Positions 26,576 through 36,086 of a DNA stretch of 64,000 bases are shown piece after piece. The stretch spans positions 372,001-436,000 of the forward strand of contig NZ_FQXG01000001.1 of assembly GCF_900129905.1 (NCBI RefSeq), in the 5' to 3' direction. The notes below the pieces were generated by a model. It worked only from the letters and a program-made list of their open reading frames with translations. It was not told the origin of the DNA and searched no databases. Each line of letters opens with the position of its first letter. Position 1 is the first letter of the stretch. Origin of the DNA: Ferrimonas marina (GTDB lineage: Bacteria; Pseudomonadota; Gammaproteobacteria; Enterobacterales; Shewanellaceae). The translations under genes were made by a program, and so were the position numbers.

Positions 26576-27364
26576 ATGAAAACTGGACGTGTTGGACGCT
26601 TTACCCTGTCGCTGGCGCTGGTCGCCGCTGGCTTACTGTTTATCCAGACCCAACAGGGCAGTCGTGAAGGGGCAGAGCTGAATCTGCCGCTGAAGAAGAA
26701 CCCGCCGGTAAGCCATGCACCGAATTTCGCGAGCATTACCGACGTGACTGACAAGAAGGTCGCCTTCTTCGATTACCTGCGGCCGATGATCGAGGAGGAA
26801 AACCAGCGGATCCTGCTGCAGCGCTCCCTGGTGGAGGTGCTGTACGAGCGGTTGCAACAGGGCCAATCCCTGGATGAGACCGAGTTGAGCCTGTTGGGTA
26901 AGCTGGCCCAGGAATACCGGCTGGAGCTGCGCGCTGTCACCGAGCAGAGCCTGGTGGACCTGCTGGAGCGTATCGATGCCATCCCGGCGGAGATGGTGCT
27001 GGTGCAGGCTGCCAACGAGTCCGGCTGGGGTACCTCGCGCTTTGCCCTGGAGGGCAATAACTACTTCGGCCAGTGGTGCTTTACCCGCGGTTGTGGCCTG
27101 GTCCCCAACTCCCGAAGCAGTGGCCTCAACCACGAGGTGGCCCGCTTCGATTCGGCCCAGGCGTCGGTGGCCTCCTACCTGCGTAACCTCAATACCAATG
27201 CGGCCTACAAAGAGCTGCGTACCCTGCGTCGCTGGTACCGGGAAGCCAATCAACCCGTCACGGCGGAGGTGTTGATCCCCACCCTGGTGCGTTACTCCGA
27301 GCGCAAGGAGGAGTACGTGGCTGAACTGCTGCAGATGCTGGAAAACAATAAGGCGTATCTATAA
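26576..27364 (+). CDS. bax: Bax-like glucosaminidase-domain protein
   Basis: A 262-residue exported or membrane-anchored protein: hydrophobic residues 9-23 with no clear cleavage site. The C-terminal half is a glucosaminidase domain with PAEMVLVQAANESGWGTSRFA (catalytic-type glutamate near residue 146) and GNNYFGQWCF. E. coli Bax has this layout and is presumed to cut the glycan strand of peptidoglycan. Two residues in the motif, NES and GWG, are intact, so it is probably active. Confidence 0.85.
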   Translation: MKTGRVGRFTLSLALVAAGLLFIQTQQGSREGAELNLPLKKNPPVSHAPNFASITDVTDKKVAFFDYLRPMIEEENQRILLQRSLVEVLYERLQQGQSLDETELSLLGKLAQEYRLELRAVTEQSLVDLLERIDAIPAEMVLVQAANESGWGTSRFALEGNNYFGQWCFTRGCGLVPNSRSSGLNHEVARFDSAQASVASYLRNLNTNAAYKELRTLRRWYREANQPVTAEVLIPTLVRYSERKEEYVAELLQMLENNKAYL

Positions 27365-27366
27365 CC

Positions 27367-28002
27367 ATGTGGTCTCGAGTTGTACTTTTGGGGCTGGCGC
27401 TTTTGCCGGCCCAGGCATTGGCATTGATGCTGGATTACGGCGGTTTTTACGACCGTATGCGGGTGGTCAACAAGAACGATTACCCGCTGGTGACCCTGGC
27501 GTTCTACCTCAATCACCGTGGCCAACCCGGCCCCTGCCAGATCCAAAGCGGCAGCCTTGTCCACAAGGATACGCGTCAGCCGGTGGTGATCACCCCGGAT
27601 AACGAGATCCATCTGCCCTTTGATGCCCAACTGAAGACCGATAAGGCGGTGCTGGACCTGGTGGTGGAGCAGGAGGCCCAGTGCGACTTTGCCATGCAGC
27701 TGCGTTACGCCGATCCCACCCAGGCCCAGTTTGCCCAGGCTGAGCTGACCGCCCTGGTGGGCCAGTTTGATGATGTGCTCAAGCGCTTTGCCGGCTTTCC
27801 CTTTCGCTTCCTGCAGCCAGACGTGACTGGCGTGGTGATCGCCCTGGACCAACCGGAGGGCATCGAGGTGTCGCCGGCGCAGAGCCTCAACCGGGATGAA
27901 CAGGGCAGGGTGGTACTGGATGCCGACAGCCTAAGCCAGCTGGAGTCCATTCGCTTTGCCGCACCGCCGCGCTGGATCAGCCCCTACATCGAACGGGATT
28001 AA
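27367..28002 (+). CDS. DUF2987-like exported protein
   Basis: 211 residues; signal peptide to about residue 18 (PAQALA). The sequence LDYGGFYDRMRVVNKNDYP followed by a paired-cysteine segment (CQIQSGSL and CDFAMQLRY) fits the DUF2987 proteins I know from Shewanella and Vibrio. It is probably periplasmic, with a possible disulfide between the two cysteines. No function is known. It lies two bases after bax, so it may also concern the cell envelope. Confidence 0.7.
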   Translation: MWSRVVLLGLALLPAQALALMLDYGGFYDRMRVVNKNDYPLVTLAFYLNHRGQPGPCQIQSGSLVHKDTRQPVVITPDNEIHLPFDAQLKTDKAVLDLVVEQEAQCDFAMQLRYADPTQAQFAQAELTALVGQFDDVLKRFAGFPFRFLQPDVTGVVIALDQPEGIEVSPAQSLNRDEQGRVVLDADSLSQLESIRFAAPPRWISPYIERD

Positions 28003-28031
28003 TCCCAATAAGCGCAATAACAAACAGCAAT

Positions 28032-28062
28032 AAAAAACGCCGCCCCAAGGGGCGGCGTTTTT
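28032..28062. terminator. Bidirectional terminator
   Basis: AAAAAACGCCGCCCC-AA-GGGGCGGCGTTTTT, perfect stem between the convergent DUF2987 and ttcA genes. Confidence 0.93.
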
Positions 28063-28074
28063 GTGCCTGGCCGA

Positions 28075-29019
28075 TTACGGCTGGTAAACGTTGACCACTT
28101 CGATGGCCTGCTCGGCTTTATCCAGCTGCTTATCGAGCTGGATATGGCCGGAGTTGGCGACGTCGAGGAAGTCGAAGGCGGGTAGATCCGCCTCGGCAAC
28201 AGAGCCCTCAAACTTGGCGTTGGGGTCGCGCTCCAGGCTGATAAAATCGAACTGCTCTCTGTCCACCATCTGCGACGGCGCAACGTTCTGCAGTGCGGTG
28301 AAGATGGTCTCGATACGACCGGGGTGCTGGCGGTCCCACTGATTCAGCATCTGCTTCACCTCCTTGCGCTTGAGGTTCTCCTGGGAGCCACACAGGTTGC
28401 AGGGGATGATGGGGAAGGCCTTGAGCTCGGCGTATTCGCTGATGTCCTTCTCGCGGCTGTAGGCCAGCGGACGGATCACCAGATTGGCACCGTCATCGGA
28501 CAGCAGCTTGGGCGGCATCGCCTTGAGCTTGCCGCCATAGAACATGTTGAGGAACATGGTCTCGATGATGTCGTCGCGGTGGTGGCCCAGGGCGATCTTG
28601 GTGGCACCGATCTTCTGGGCAAAGCCATAAAGAGTGCCACGACGCAGGCGAGAACACAGCGAGCAGGTGGTCTTGCCCTCTGGGATCTTCTCCTTCACCA
28701 CCGAGTAGGTGTCCTTTTCCAGGATGTGATAGGTCACGCCCAGGCTGTCCAGGTAGGCCGGCAGGATATCTTCCGGGAAGCCCGGCTGCTTCTGATCCAG
28801 GTTGACCGCCACCAGCTTGAAGTTCACCGGGGCGCGGTGTTGCAGGTTGAGCAGGATATCCAGCAGGGTGTAGCTGTCTTTACCACCGGACAGGCAGACC
28901 ATCACCACGTCGCCCTCTTCGATCATCTTGTAATCTTCGATGGCACTGCCCACTTCACGGCGCAGCCGCTTCTGCAGTTTGTTAAGGCGTGTCTTCTGCT
29001 TTTGGCTCAGCTCTTCCAC
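28075..29019 (-). CDS. ttcA: tRNA 2-thiocytidine biosynthesis protein
   Basis: Puts sulfur on C32 of certain tRNAs using an Fe-S cluster. The PP-loop SGGKDS lies near residue 45, and CSLC and CNLC pairs supply cluster cysteines. The start is GTG 29019: an AGGAG lies seven bases upstream of it, and [20 protein letters not shown] matches the expected N-terminus. A GTG at 29034 lies upstream of this ribosome-binding site and is unlikely. At 314 residues it is normal in length. It sits beside uspE and fnr as in E. coli. Confidence 0.94.
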   Translation of the reverse strand: MEELSQKQKTRLNKLQKRLRREVGSAIEDYKMIEEGDVVMVCLSGGKDSYTLLDILLNLQHRAPVNFKLVAVNLDQKQPGFPEDILPAYLDSLGVTYHILEKDTYSVVKEKIPEGKTTCSLCSRLRRGTLYGFAQKIGATKIALGHHRDDIIETMFLNMFYGGKLKAMPPKLLSDDGANLVIRPLAYSREKDISEYAELKAFPIIPCNLCGSQENLKRKEVKQMLNQWDRQHPGRIETIFTALQNVAPSQMVDREQFDFISLERDPNAKFEGSVAEADLPAFDFLDVANSGHIQLDKQLDKAEQAIEVVNVYQP

Positions 29020-29097
29020 CCGGTTGCTCCTCACTGGCTAATACGATCAGGGGCGGCATTATTCCAGCCCCGGGCGTCAGGGTAAAGTCGCGGGCAC

Positions 29098-29122
29098 AAA
29101 AATGGGGCCCGCAAGGGGCCCC
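29098..29122 (-). terminator. Terminator after uspE
   Basis: On the minus strand GGGGCCC-CTTGC-GGGCCCC followed by ATTTTTG. Confidence 0.75.
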
Positions 29123-29149
29123 GTTATTGGCACGGAGTTCGGCTAAAGC

Positions 29150-30079
29150 TCAGATCTTGATAGGAGACTCGAAGTCATCCGGCTTGTCCGCCAACAGGTC
29201 GCACTGGATCTGGTCAATGACGTGCTCGGCGGTGTTGCCAATCAGCGCCGCTGACAGGCCGGTACGACCAATGGTGCCGATCATCACAAGCTCGGTATCC
29301 AGCTCCTCCGCCAGCTCGGGGATCACATCCTCCGGCAGCCCTTCGAGCACATGACAGCGGTCGGCGGGGATCTCAAACTCCGCAGCCAGCTCCGCCACCT
29401 TGTCCTGATGGTGGCTCTTCAGGGACTCGTTGTAGGCGTGGGCATCGAAGTCCGGCAGCTCAATGGCGATATTCACCGGGGTGCCGGGGTAGCCGTTCAC
29501 CAGGTGGATCTCGGCGTTGATCTTGGCCGCCAGTGCCTTGGCCTTGCGCAACAGCTTGCGGTTGAGGTTGAGGTGATCGTCGTCTTCTGCCGCCACGTTA
29601 ACCGCCACCAGGATGCGACCATCGGTGGGCCACTCATCCGCCTTCACCAGCAGCACCGGCATCGGCGCTTTACGCAGCAGGTGCCAGTCGGTGGGGGTAA
29701 AGATCACCGACTTGAGCTTGTCGTGTTGATGGGTGCTTTTGATGATCAGGTTGCTTTCGCTGCGCAGGGCCTGCTCGATGATGCTTTCAAACGGCCGGTT
29801 GTGCCAGTTCACACTGGTGTCCACCTGGACACCCTGTTCCCGCAGCGGCACGGCCAGGGCCTCCAACTGGGTCTGGCGCTGCTTGATCAAGCCATTGCGC
29901 AGGTTTTCCCGGTCTTCCGCTGAGAGCAGCGAGGTCATCTCGTAGGAGAAGTCGAAGATATTGAGGGTCAAGGTCAGCTGGCCCCCGTTCTTTTTGGCCA
30001 GGAACGCGGCGCGTTCCAGCGCGGGCTGGGTTTCCCGCTCGGGATCGATCACCACCAGGATTCGTTGATACTCGCTCAT
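29150..30079 (-). CDS. uspE: Universal stress protein E
   Basis: 309 residues with two Usp domains in tandem. The first begins YQRILVVIDPERE, and the second begins near residue 155 with RILVAVNVAAEDDD. The end GTIGRTGLSAALIGNTAEHVID carries the nucleotide-loop-like GxxGR motif. AGGAG lies upstream of ATG 30079. It is directly downstream of fnr, the same neighbour as in E. coli. Confidence 0.94.
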   Translation of the reverse strand: MSEYQRILVVIDPERETQPALERAAFLAKKNGGQLTLTLNIFDFSYEMTSLLSAEDRENLRNGLIKQRQTQLEALAVPLREQGVQVDTSVNWHNRPFESIIEQALRSESNLIIKSTHQHDKLKSVIFTPTDWHLLRKAPMPVLLVKADEWPTDGRILVAVNVAAEDDDHLNLNRKLLRKAKALAAKINAEIHLVNGYPGTPVNIAIELPDFDAHAYNESLKSHHQDKVAELAAEFEIPADRCHVLEGLPEDVIPELAEELDTELVMIGTIGRTGLSAALIGNTAEHVIDQIQCDLLADKPDDFESPIKI

Positions 30080-30169
30080 AGTCCTCTCCTGTTTGCCGGG
30101 GGGCTCAGTTATGATCGTGGCAGAGCCTGCCAAAATTTCCTTGCTTGAGATCAGCTTCCTACCGCAAAG

Positions 30170-30195
30170 AAAAACGCCTGACCGAGGTCAGGCGT
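30170..30195 (-). terminator. Terminator after fnr
   Basis: ACGCCTGACC-TC-GGTCAGGCGT, ten perfect pairs, followed on the minus strand by TTTT. Confidence 0.88.
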
Positions 30196-30199
30196 TGTT

Positions 30200-30919
30200 T
30201 CATCGTCCGATGCGGGCATTACCGGCCAGCTGGTTGAGCTGCTCGATGTCGGTAATGGCAATGTACTTACCCTTCACCTCAATCAGCCCCCCTTTCTGGA
30301 ACCGACCCAGCAGGCGGCTGATGGTTTCGACGGTCAGCCCCAGGTAGTTGCCGATGTCGCCCCGGGTCATGGTGAGGCGATACTCCTTGCTGGAGAAGCC
30401 GCGGTTGCCGAAGCGCTCTGCCAGGTTGCTGAGGAAGGCGGCCAGGCGCTGCTCGGCGTTCTTCTTGGAGAGCAACAGGATCATCTCCTGGTCCCCCATG
30501 ATCTCATTGCTCATCAGACGGAAGATCTGGTGGCGCAGTGAGGGCAGGGTGGCGGACAGCTTATCCAGGGTATCGAAGGGGATCTCACAGACCATGGAGG
30601 TCTCGAGTGCCTGCGAGAAGCTCTGATGGGTCTTGTTGTGGATGCCATCGAAGCCCACGACGTCACCGGCCAGATGGAACGCGGTGATCTGTTCCTCGCC
30701 GCTTTCGGTGATGGTGTAAGACTTGATGGAGCCGGAGCGGATGGCGTACAACGCCTTCAGGGGCTGGCCGGTTTGAAACAGCAGATCGCCCTTATGGATC
30801 GGGCGTTTACGCTCGATGATGGAGTCAAGTTTATCCAATTCACTGTTGCTCAGCGTAAACGGAATGCAGAGCTCCGACATGCTGCAGTTGTGACAGTGAA
30901 TGGCGCAACCTTGGGTCAT
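30200..30919 (-). CDS. fnr: Fnr/EtrA-type oxygen-sensing regulator
   Basis: A 239-residue CRP/FNR regulator. Cysteines 5, 9, 12 and 18 ([12 protein letters not shown]) and a later cysteine in [10 protein letters not shown] provide the oxygen-labile 4Fe-4S ligands. The helix-turn-helix has [22 protein letters not shown] with the E--SR recognition residues. It resembles Shewanella EtrA along its whole length except for a shorter N-terminus. GGAAGG precedes ATG 30919. FNR-type boxes upstream of ccoN in this window fit its recognition sequence. Confidence 0.95.
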   Translation of the reverse strand: MTQGCAIHCHNCSMSELCIPFTLSNSELDKLDSIIERKRPIHKGDLLFQTGQPLKALYAIRSGSIKSYTITESGEEQITAFHLAGDVVGFDGIHNKTHQSFSQALETSMVCEIPFDTLDKLSATLPSLRHQIFRLMSNEIMGDQEMILLLSKKNAEQRLAAFLSNLAERFGNRGFSSKEYRLTMTRGDIGNYLGLTVETISRLLGRFQKGGLIEVKGKYIAITDIEQLNQLAGNARIGR

Positions 30920-30998
30920 AGTGCCTTCCTTCTCGCCCGACGTTAGCGCCCGTTTCCGGGCTGCCCTTTCCTTAGATTAACACCCAATTGCAAAAGGG

Positions 30999-31688
30999 CT
31001 ATAAAACTTGATTTAGCGCAATATATGACATTTGTGCGCCATAAGCAATCAACACAAATCCGCTAAAAATCTTGACCTTTTTGTTGTCCAACAACCGCTT
31101 AAGCTGGGTGGCTGCGGCCCCCATTGCCACCAGCGTGGGCAGGGTTCCCAGGCCGAATCCCGCCATGATCAATCCGCCCTGGACCGGGTCCGCCGCAGCC
31201 AGGGCCCAGGTCAGGGTGGAATAGACCAAGCCGCAGGGCAGCCAGCCCCACAAGGTACCCGCCAGGAACGCCTTGCCCGGGGTGTGCAGTGGCATCAGCC
31301 GTTGTGCCACCGGGGCAATCTTGTTCCACAGGGGTTTACCCGCACGCTCCAGCCACAGCAACCAGTGAGCCAGCCTGGCCACGTACAGCCCCATCAGGAT
31401 GAGCATGATGCCGGCCAGCAGCTGCAGTGCACTGAGCAGGGGGTCCAAGGCAAACATCAGCACCAATGCTGAGGAGGCCGCCGCCACGGCGACCCCCATC
31501 AGGGTGTAGCTGCTGATCCGTCCCAGGTTATAGGCCAGCACAAAGGCCAGGCGCTGCTGCAATGACAGCACCCCTTGGCTGGGCAGGGCCTGGCTGAAGG
31601 CGCCGACCACGCCACCACACATCCCCAAACAGTGGGCACCGCCAAGCAGGCCCACCAGCATGGCGGCGTAGAAGTTGTAGTCGGTCAC
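30999..31688 (-). CDS. TauE/SafE-like membrane protein of the cco cluster
   Basis: 229 residues, six to seven helices. The first holds HCLGMCGG, a metal- or thiol-type motif, and GTLWGWLPCGLVYSTL repeats a cysteine in a later helix, as in the DsbD-like sulfite exporter group found beside ccoS. A role in copper or thiol handling during cbb3 assembly is inferred from position only. The GTG start overlaps the ccoS stop. Confidence 0.8.
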   Translation of the reverse strand: MTDYNFYAAMLVGLLGGAHCLGMCGGVVGAFSQALPSQGVLSLQQRLAFVLAYNLGRISSYTLMGVAVAAASSALVLMFALDPLLSALQLLAGIMLILMGLYVARLAHWLLWLERAGKPLWNKIAPVAQRLMPLHTPGKAFLAGTLWGWLPCGLVYSTLTWALAAADPVQGGLIMAGFGLGTLPTLVAMGAAATQLKRLLDNKKVKIFSGFVLIAYGAQMSYIALNQVL

Positions 31689-31849
31689 TTAGGGTCCTTG
31701 GGCGGGGTCTTATCGTCGTCGAACAGGATGGAGTAGCCCTCCCGGTCGAGGTCTTCGTACTGCCGGCTCTTGACCGACCAGAAGAACAGCGCCACCGCCA
31801 GACAGACAAAGAGGATAGCGATGGGGATCAGGATATAGATAATGCTCAT
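31685..31849 (-). CDS. ccoS: cbb3 oxidase assembly protein CcoS
   Basis: 54 residues beginning MSIIYILIPIAILFV: one membrane helix, then SRQYEDLDREGYSILFDDD, which is the CcoS signature. It is needed for cofactor insertion into cbb3 oxidase. Its ATG overlaps the ccoI stop (ATGA) and its stop overlaps the exporter start. Confidence 0.93.
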   Translation of the reverse strand: MSIIYILIPIAILFVCLAVALFFWSVKSRQYEDLDREGYSILFDDDKTPPKDPK

Positions 31850-34224
31850 CGTGGCACCTTCAAGAGTCTGAGGCTGTTGGCCACCACCACCAGCGAGCTG
31901 AGGGACATGCCGGCAGCGGCCAGGTAGGGCGGTACATGGCCGGTGACGGCCAGGGGCAGGATCAAGGCGTTATAGCCCAGGGAGATGGCCAGGTTCTGGC
32001 GGATCACCCGGTTGGTGAGCTTGGCGGTGTCGATCCCGGCCAGTACCGGAGCCAAGCGATCACCCAGCAGCACCAGGTCAGCGTGGCATTTGGCCAGGTC
32101 GGTACCGCTGCCCATGGCAACGGAGACGTTGGCACCGGCCAGTACCGGCCCATCGTTGATGCCATCACCGAACATCGCCACCACCTCACCCTGTTGCTGC
32201 TGCTCGCTGAGGTAGGCCAGCTTCTGCTCCGGGGTATGGTTGTAATGGGCATCGTCCAGGCCCAACTGCTCGGCCAGGGTAACGGCCTTGGGGTTGGGGT
32301 CACCGGACAGCATCTCGCAGCGTAAGCCGGCTTGCTTGAGGGTGGTGATGGTCTGCGCTGCATCGTCCCGTACCCGGTCGGTGAGGAAGAAGCTGGCGAT
32401 CACCTGGCCATCCCGGGCCAGGTAGAGGCGATCAGCCGGCCGCTCCGGCGCATCGACAAAGCTGGGCTTACCGATCTTCAGCTCATGGCCGTCGATGATG
32501 CCGGATAGCCCTTTGCCGTTGTGCACCTTAACCTCGTTGGCCTGGAGGCGAACATCCCGATGGGGACGAAACGCCTGGGCGTAAGGGTGGGTCGAGTGGG
32601 CTTCCAGTGCGGCGGCCAGCGCCAACACCTGGGCTTCGCTCTGCTCCGGCTGCTCCAGCACCACCCGCTCCAGGCTGATCTTGCCTTCGGTCAGGGTGCC
32701 GGTCTTATCAAACAGCAGGGTGCTGATCTTGGGCAGTGCCTCAAGCACCCGGGCGCTTTTCACCAGCAGGCCCTGCTGCTGCAATCGATTGGTGCCGCAG
32801 GTGAGTGCCGCCGGGGTGGCCAGGGCCAGGGCGCAGGGGCAAGTTGCCACCAGCACCGACAGGGTGATCCAGAAGGCGTCTTCCGGTGCCAACTGCATCC
32901 AGGCCAGGTAGGTCATCAGGGCAATGAGCAATATACCGGGGACAAAGTAGCCGGCAACCCGATCGGCAAACTGGGCGATCTGGGGCTTGTTGGCCACCGC
33001 CGCCTCCTGCAGCCGCATCAGGGTGTGCAAGCGTTGCTGTGCCCCGACTTGCACCACTTCCAGCTCCAGGGTCTGGTCCAGGTTGACGGTACCGGCATAG
33101 AGCTCGGCCCCTTCGCCCTTGGTTACCGGCTCCTGTTCGCCGGTGAGCATCGACTCGTTGACCTGGCTTTGGCCTTCAACCACCCGCCCATCCACCGGAA
33201 TGCGCTCACCCGCCAGGACGCGACAGCGCTGACCGATCTTGAGGCTGCGCGCCGCCACCTGGGTTACCTCTCCCTGTTGCACCAGCCAGGCGGTGGCCGG
33301 TACCAGCTTCTGCAGGTTGGAGGCACTCTCCGAGGCCTTGCGTCGGGCCCGTTGTTCGAACAGTCGACCCAGCAGCAGGAAGAAGGTGAACATGGAGATG
33401 GATTCGAAGAACACCTCGCCGGTGCCTTTCACCGTCGCCACGCAGCTGGCCACGTAGGCCAGCAGGATGGCGATGGAGACCGGCACGTCCATGTTGACCC
33501 GCAGGCTCATCAGGGCGCGCAGGGCACTGAAATAGAATGGCTGTGCCGAGTAGAGCACTACCGGGGTTGCAAAGATCAGGCTGACCCAGCGAAAGTAGTC
33601 GCGAAACTCGGTTTCCAGGTCATAGAAGTAGCCGGTGTAGAGGGCAACGGCGAGCATCATCACCTGCATGGTGGCCAGGCCCGCCAGGCCCACCCGCAGC
33701 AAAAACGCCTGGCTCTCCTTGGCGTTCTTGGTCTCTTGGGCATCCACCTGGAAGGGGGCAGCCTGGTAGCCGATGCTGGCCATGGCGGCGAGCAGATCCG
33801 ACAGCTTTTGTTGGCTGCCATCCCAGCGCAGGATAGCGCGCTGGGTGGTGGTGTTGACGCTGATGTTGGCGACACCGGGCAAACGGGCCAGGTGCTTTTC
33901 AATCAGCCAGGCACAAGCGGCGCAACTGATCCCCTCAATGGAGAGCATCACCTCTTTCAGATCGCCCTTGGCGGCGACGAACTCCTGCTGCACCTCGTCC
34001 AGGTCGTAGGCGACCAGTGACGCCAGTTGCGGCGGGATCGCTTGCTGCTGGCCGGTCTCGGTGCGGTAGCGGTAATAATCGGTGAGACCCGCCGCCATGA
34101 TGGCATCGGCCACCGCAGCGCAGCCGGGGCAGCACATCGCCTTGGCTTCGCCGTCAACGGTGGCGACAAAGTGGCTGCCCTCAGGAATGGGCTCGGCGCA
34201 GTGGAAACAGAGCGCGGCTTGCAT
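31846..34224 (-). CDS. ccoI: Copper-translocating P-type ATPase CcoI/FixI
   Basis: 792 residues. The N-terminal cysteine cluster has CFHC and CCPGC; a heavy-metal domain carries GISCAAC. Eight membrane helices follow with the CPC motif in VATCPCALALATP. The phosphorylation site is DKTGTLT near residue 500, with HP (STHPYAQ) and GDGINDGPVL downstream. FixI/CcoI exports copper towards the cbb3 oxidase binuclear site. AAGGAG precedes ATG 34224. Confidence 0.95.
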   Translation of the reverse strand: MQAALCFHCAEPIPEGSHFVATVDGEAKAMCCPGCAAVADAIMAAGLTDYYRYRTETGQQQAIPPQLASLVAYDLDEVQQEFVAAKGDLKEVMLSIEGISCAACAWLIEKHLARLPGVANISVNTTTQRAILRWDGSQQKLSDLLAAMASIGYQAAPFQVDAQETKNAKESQAFLLRVGLAGLATMQVMMLAVALYTGYFYDLETEFRDYFRWVSLIFATPVVLYSAQPFYFSALRALMSLRVNMDVPVSIAILLAYVASCVATVKGTGEVFFESISMFTFFLLLGRLFEQRARRKASESASNLQKLVPATAWLVQQGEVTQVAARSLKIGQRCRVLAGERIPVDGRVVEGQSQVNESMLTGEQEPVTKGEGAELYAGTVNLDQTLELEVVQVGAQQRLHTLMRLQEAAVANKPQIAQFADRVAGYFVPGILLIALMTYLAWMQLAPEDAFWITLSVLVATCPCALALATPAALTCGTNRLQQQGLLVKSARVLEALPKISTLLFDKTGTLTEGKISLERVVLEQPEQSEAQVLALAAALEAHSTHPYAQAFRPHRDVRLQANEVKVHNGKGLSGIIDGHELKIGKPSFVDAPERPADRLYLARDGQVIASFFLTDRVRDDAAQTITTLKQAGLRCEMLSGDPNPKAVTLAEQLGLDDAHYNHTPEQKLAYLSEQQQQGEVVAMFGDGINDGPVLAGANVSVAMGSGTDLAKCHADLVLLGDRLAPVLAGIDTAKLTNRVIRQNLAISLGYNALILPLAVTGHVPPYLAAAGMSLSSLVVVANSLRLLKVPR

Positions 34225-34233
34225 GCGTGCTCC

Positions 34234-34710
34234 TTACTGCAACCAAAGGGTGTCTTCGGAGGGCAGGGTGAGTCGCCCCTGCAGGCGCCAGCTCTGATCA
34301 AAAGCGTCGATCTGCACCAGCCAGTTGCCGGTCAGGTCTTCTTCCCGCTGCAGGCGATAGATGCCGTGACCATCCTGGGTCAGCATGGTGACAAAGTCCC
34401 GCTCCGCCAGGGTAGCGTGGTGGAACTCCAGCTCAATGGCGGTACCGAGGGGATCACCGCCGTGTTGGCGGATGCGGATCTCGCCGTCAACCACGTCGAC
34501 GGAGAAGCTGAGGCCAAGGTTCTTGGCGGCTCGGATACGGGAGAGATCCTGGTTGATGCCTTTGCCTTCCTTGTAGTAATCCTCAGACACCATGGAAAAG
34601 GGCGTGGTGGACGCCATGTAGAAGGTCGCCACCGATTTGATGACGGCGTACATGGGCAGGAGAATCAGGAACCAGGGCCAAAACTGCTTATACCATGGTT
34701 GTGGAGTCAT
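34234..34710 (-). CDS. ccoH: FixH family protein CcoH
   Basis: 158 residues: one N-terminal helix (WFLILLPMYAVIKSVATFYM) followed by VSEDYYKEGKGINQDLSR, the FixH signature, and a periplasmic beta-domain. Assembly factor for cbb3 oxidase. It lies nine bases before ccoI. Confidence 0.92.
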   Translation of the reverse strand: MTPQPWYKQFWPWFLILLPMYAVIKSVATFYMASTTPFSMVSEDYYKEGKGINQDLSRIRAAKNLGLSFSVDVVDGEIRIRQHGGDPLGTAIELEFHHATLAERDFVTMLTQDGHGIYRLQREEDLTGNWLVQIDAFDQSWRLQGRLTLPSEDTLWLQ

Positions 34711-34887
34711 TCTTTTTGTACCTTCCGTTGGGAGCAGTGTCTCATTCTACTTTGCGCTGTGATTGAGATCTATCTGGGGGCCGGTTGTGGCGGTCTGCTT
34801 GGCCACTTGTTGTACGAAATGCAACCACCCGCTAGTGCAACCCACCCGCTGCAGCGCTCGAACGTCGATTCTGCGCCGAAAAACAAT

Positions 34888-34911
34888 AAGGCCCCGCAAC
34901 AGCGGGGCCTT
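34888..34911 (-). terminator. Terminator after ccoNOQP
   Basis: AAGGCCCCGC-loop-GCGGGGCCTT followed on the minus strand by ATTGTTTTT. The rest of the 232-base gap to ccoH holds no gene; an imperfect direct repeat of about 15 bases lies near 34820-34850. Confidence 0.82.
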
Positions 34912-34942
34912 ACAGAGAGTGTTTCGATAGCGAAACCGGCGA

Positions 34943-35905
34943 TCAGTCGTTGCTGAGGCTGTAGACGTAGCTGCTGATCAGGTGAACCTTGTCCTCACCG
35001 AGGATGTCCTTCCAGGCCGGCATTACACCGCTGCGCCCGTTGATGATGGACTCGGCCACCGCACCACGGCTGCCGCCGTAGAGCCAGTTGCCGTCCTTCA
35101 GGTTCGGCGCGCCCAGCAGTTGGTTACCTTCACCGCCCATACCGTGACAAGCGAAACAGCCCTTCATGTAGCTGCCCTGGCCACGCACTGCAGCCTCCTT
35201 GTCGTGATCCCGGTTGGACAGGCTCAGCACGTACTCCACCAGGTCCGGCACCTCTTCGTCGGCGATCGGCAGGCCACCCTTGGGCGGCATAAAGCCGTTA
35301 CGGCCGTTCATCAGGGTCAGCTTGATGGTGGCGGCATCGCCGCCGTACATCCAGGCGCCGTCGGTCAGGTCAGGGAAGCCCTTACCGCCCTTGGCGTCGG
35401 AGCCGTGGCACTGGGAACAGTTCTGCAGGAACAGGCGCTGGCCAATCTTCTTCGCTTCCTCGTCCAGCGCCAGATCCTCAATGGACTGGGCGGCGTAGGC
35501 GGCGAAGATGGGGCCAAACTGGGCGTCGGCCTGGGCCACTTCCCGGTCGTACTGAACCAGCATGGTGGCGCCGTCGCCCTTGGCCGCTTCGGCCGCAACG
35601 CGAGACTCCTCCAGGTTTAACACCTGCTTGTTGGCAGAGGTCCAGTTCAACAGCCCGGCGAAGTTGCCCATACCGGGATAGAGCGCCAGGTAGCCAACAC
35701 CAAACACAATGGTGATGACGAACATGTAGCTCCACCACTTGGGTAGCGGGTTGTTGATCTCTTCAATGCCATCGAAGACGTGTCCCATCGACTCGCCTTC
35801 CTCTTTGCCCATCTTGTCCTTCTGACACCAGATCAGCAGGGCCCAACTGCCCGCCAGCACGGCAACAACGCAGAAGATGACGATGATGCTTAGAATGGTA
35901 CTCAT
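34943..35905 (-). CDS. ccoP: cbb3 oxidase dihaem subunit CcoP
   Basis: 320 residues with two N-terminal membrane segments (residues 3-25 and about 58-78) and two cytochrome c domains, haem sites CSQCH near residue 163 and CFACH near residue 251. NNPLPKWW before the second helix is typical of CcoP. Passes electrons to CcoO and CcoN. Confidence 0.96.
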   Translation of the reverse strand: MSTILSIIVIFCVVAVLAGSWALLIWCQKDKMGKEEGESMGHVFDGIEEINNPLPKWWSYMFVITIVFGVGYLALYPGMGNFAGLLNWTSANKQVLNLEESRVAAEAAKGDGATMLVQYDREVAQADAQFGPIFAAYAAQSIEDLALDEEAKKIGQRLFLQNCSQCHGSDAKGGKGFPDLTDGAWMYGGDAATIKLTLMNGRNGFMPPKGGLPIADEEVPDLVEYVLSLSNRDHDKEAAVRGQGSYMKGCFACHGMGGEGNQLLGAPNLKDGNWLYGGSRGAVAESIINGRSGVMPAWKDILGEDKVHLISSYVYSLSND

Positions 35906-35911
35906 CCGTGT

Positions 35912-36076
35912 TTACTCCTTTACGGCGTCCTTTGCCTTTTCATCGTCTGCGAACACCAGGTTGGCGGCCTCATCAAACGACTTCTTGCGTCGTTTGGAGT
36001 AGGCCCAACCGATGATGCCAAACATGCATACCATCAACACGATGGTGTAGATGCCATGAAAGGTTCCGTAATCCAT
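35912..36076 (-). CDS. ccoQ: cbb3 oxidase subunit CcoQ
   Basis: 54 residues beginning MDYGTFHGIYTIVLMVCMFG; one membrane helix and a charged tail. It occupies its normal place between ccoO and ccoP. Confidence 0.93.
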   Translation of the reverse strand: MDYGTFHGIYTIVLMVCMFGIIGWAYSKRRKKSFDEAANLVFADDEKAKDAVKE

Positions 36077-36086
36077 AGTTCAATCC

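Noticed and set aside
31008-31021. FNR-like TTGAT-TTAG-CGCAA upstream of fnr
   Set aside because: Two mismatches in one half and it lies inside the end of the exporter gene; too weak to call autoregulation.
32521-34020. 499-codon frame antisense to ccoI
   Set aside because: Composition is rich in Gly, Gln and His as expected for an antisense shadow, and ccoI is certain.
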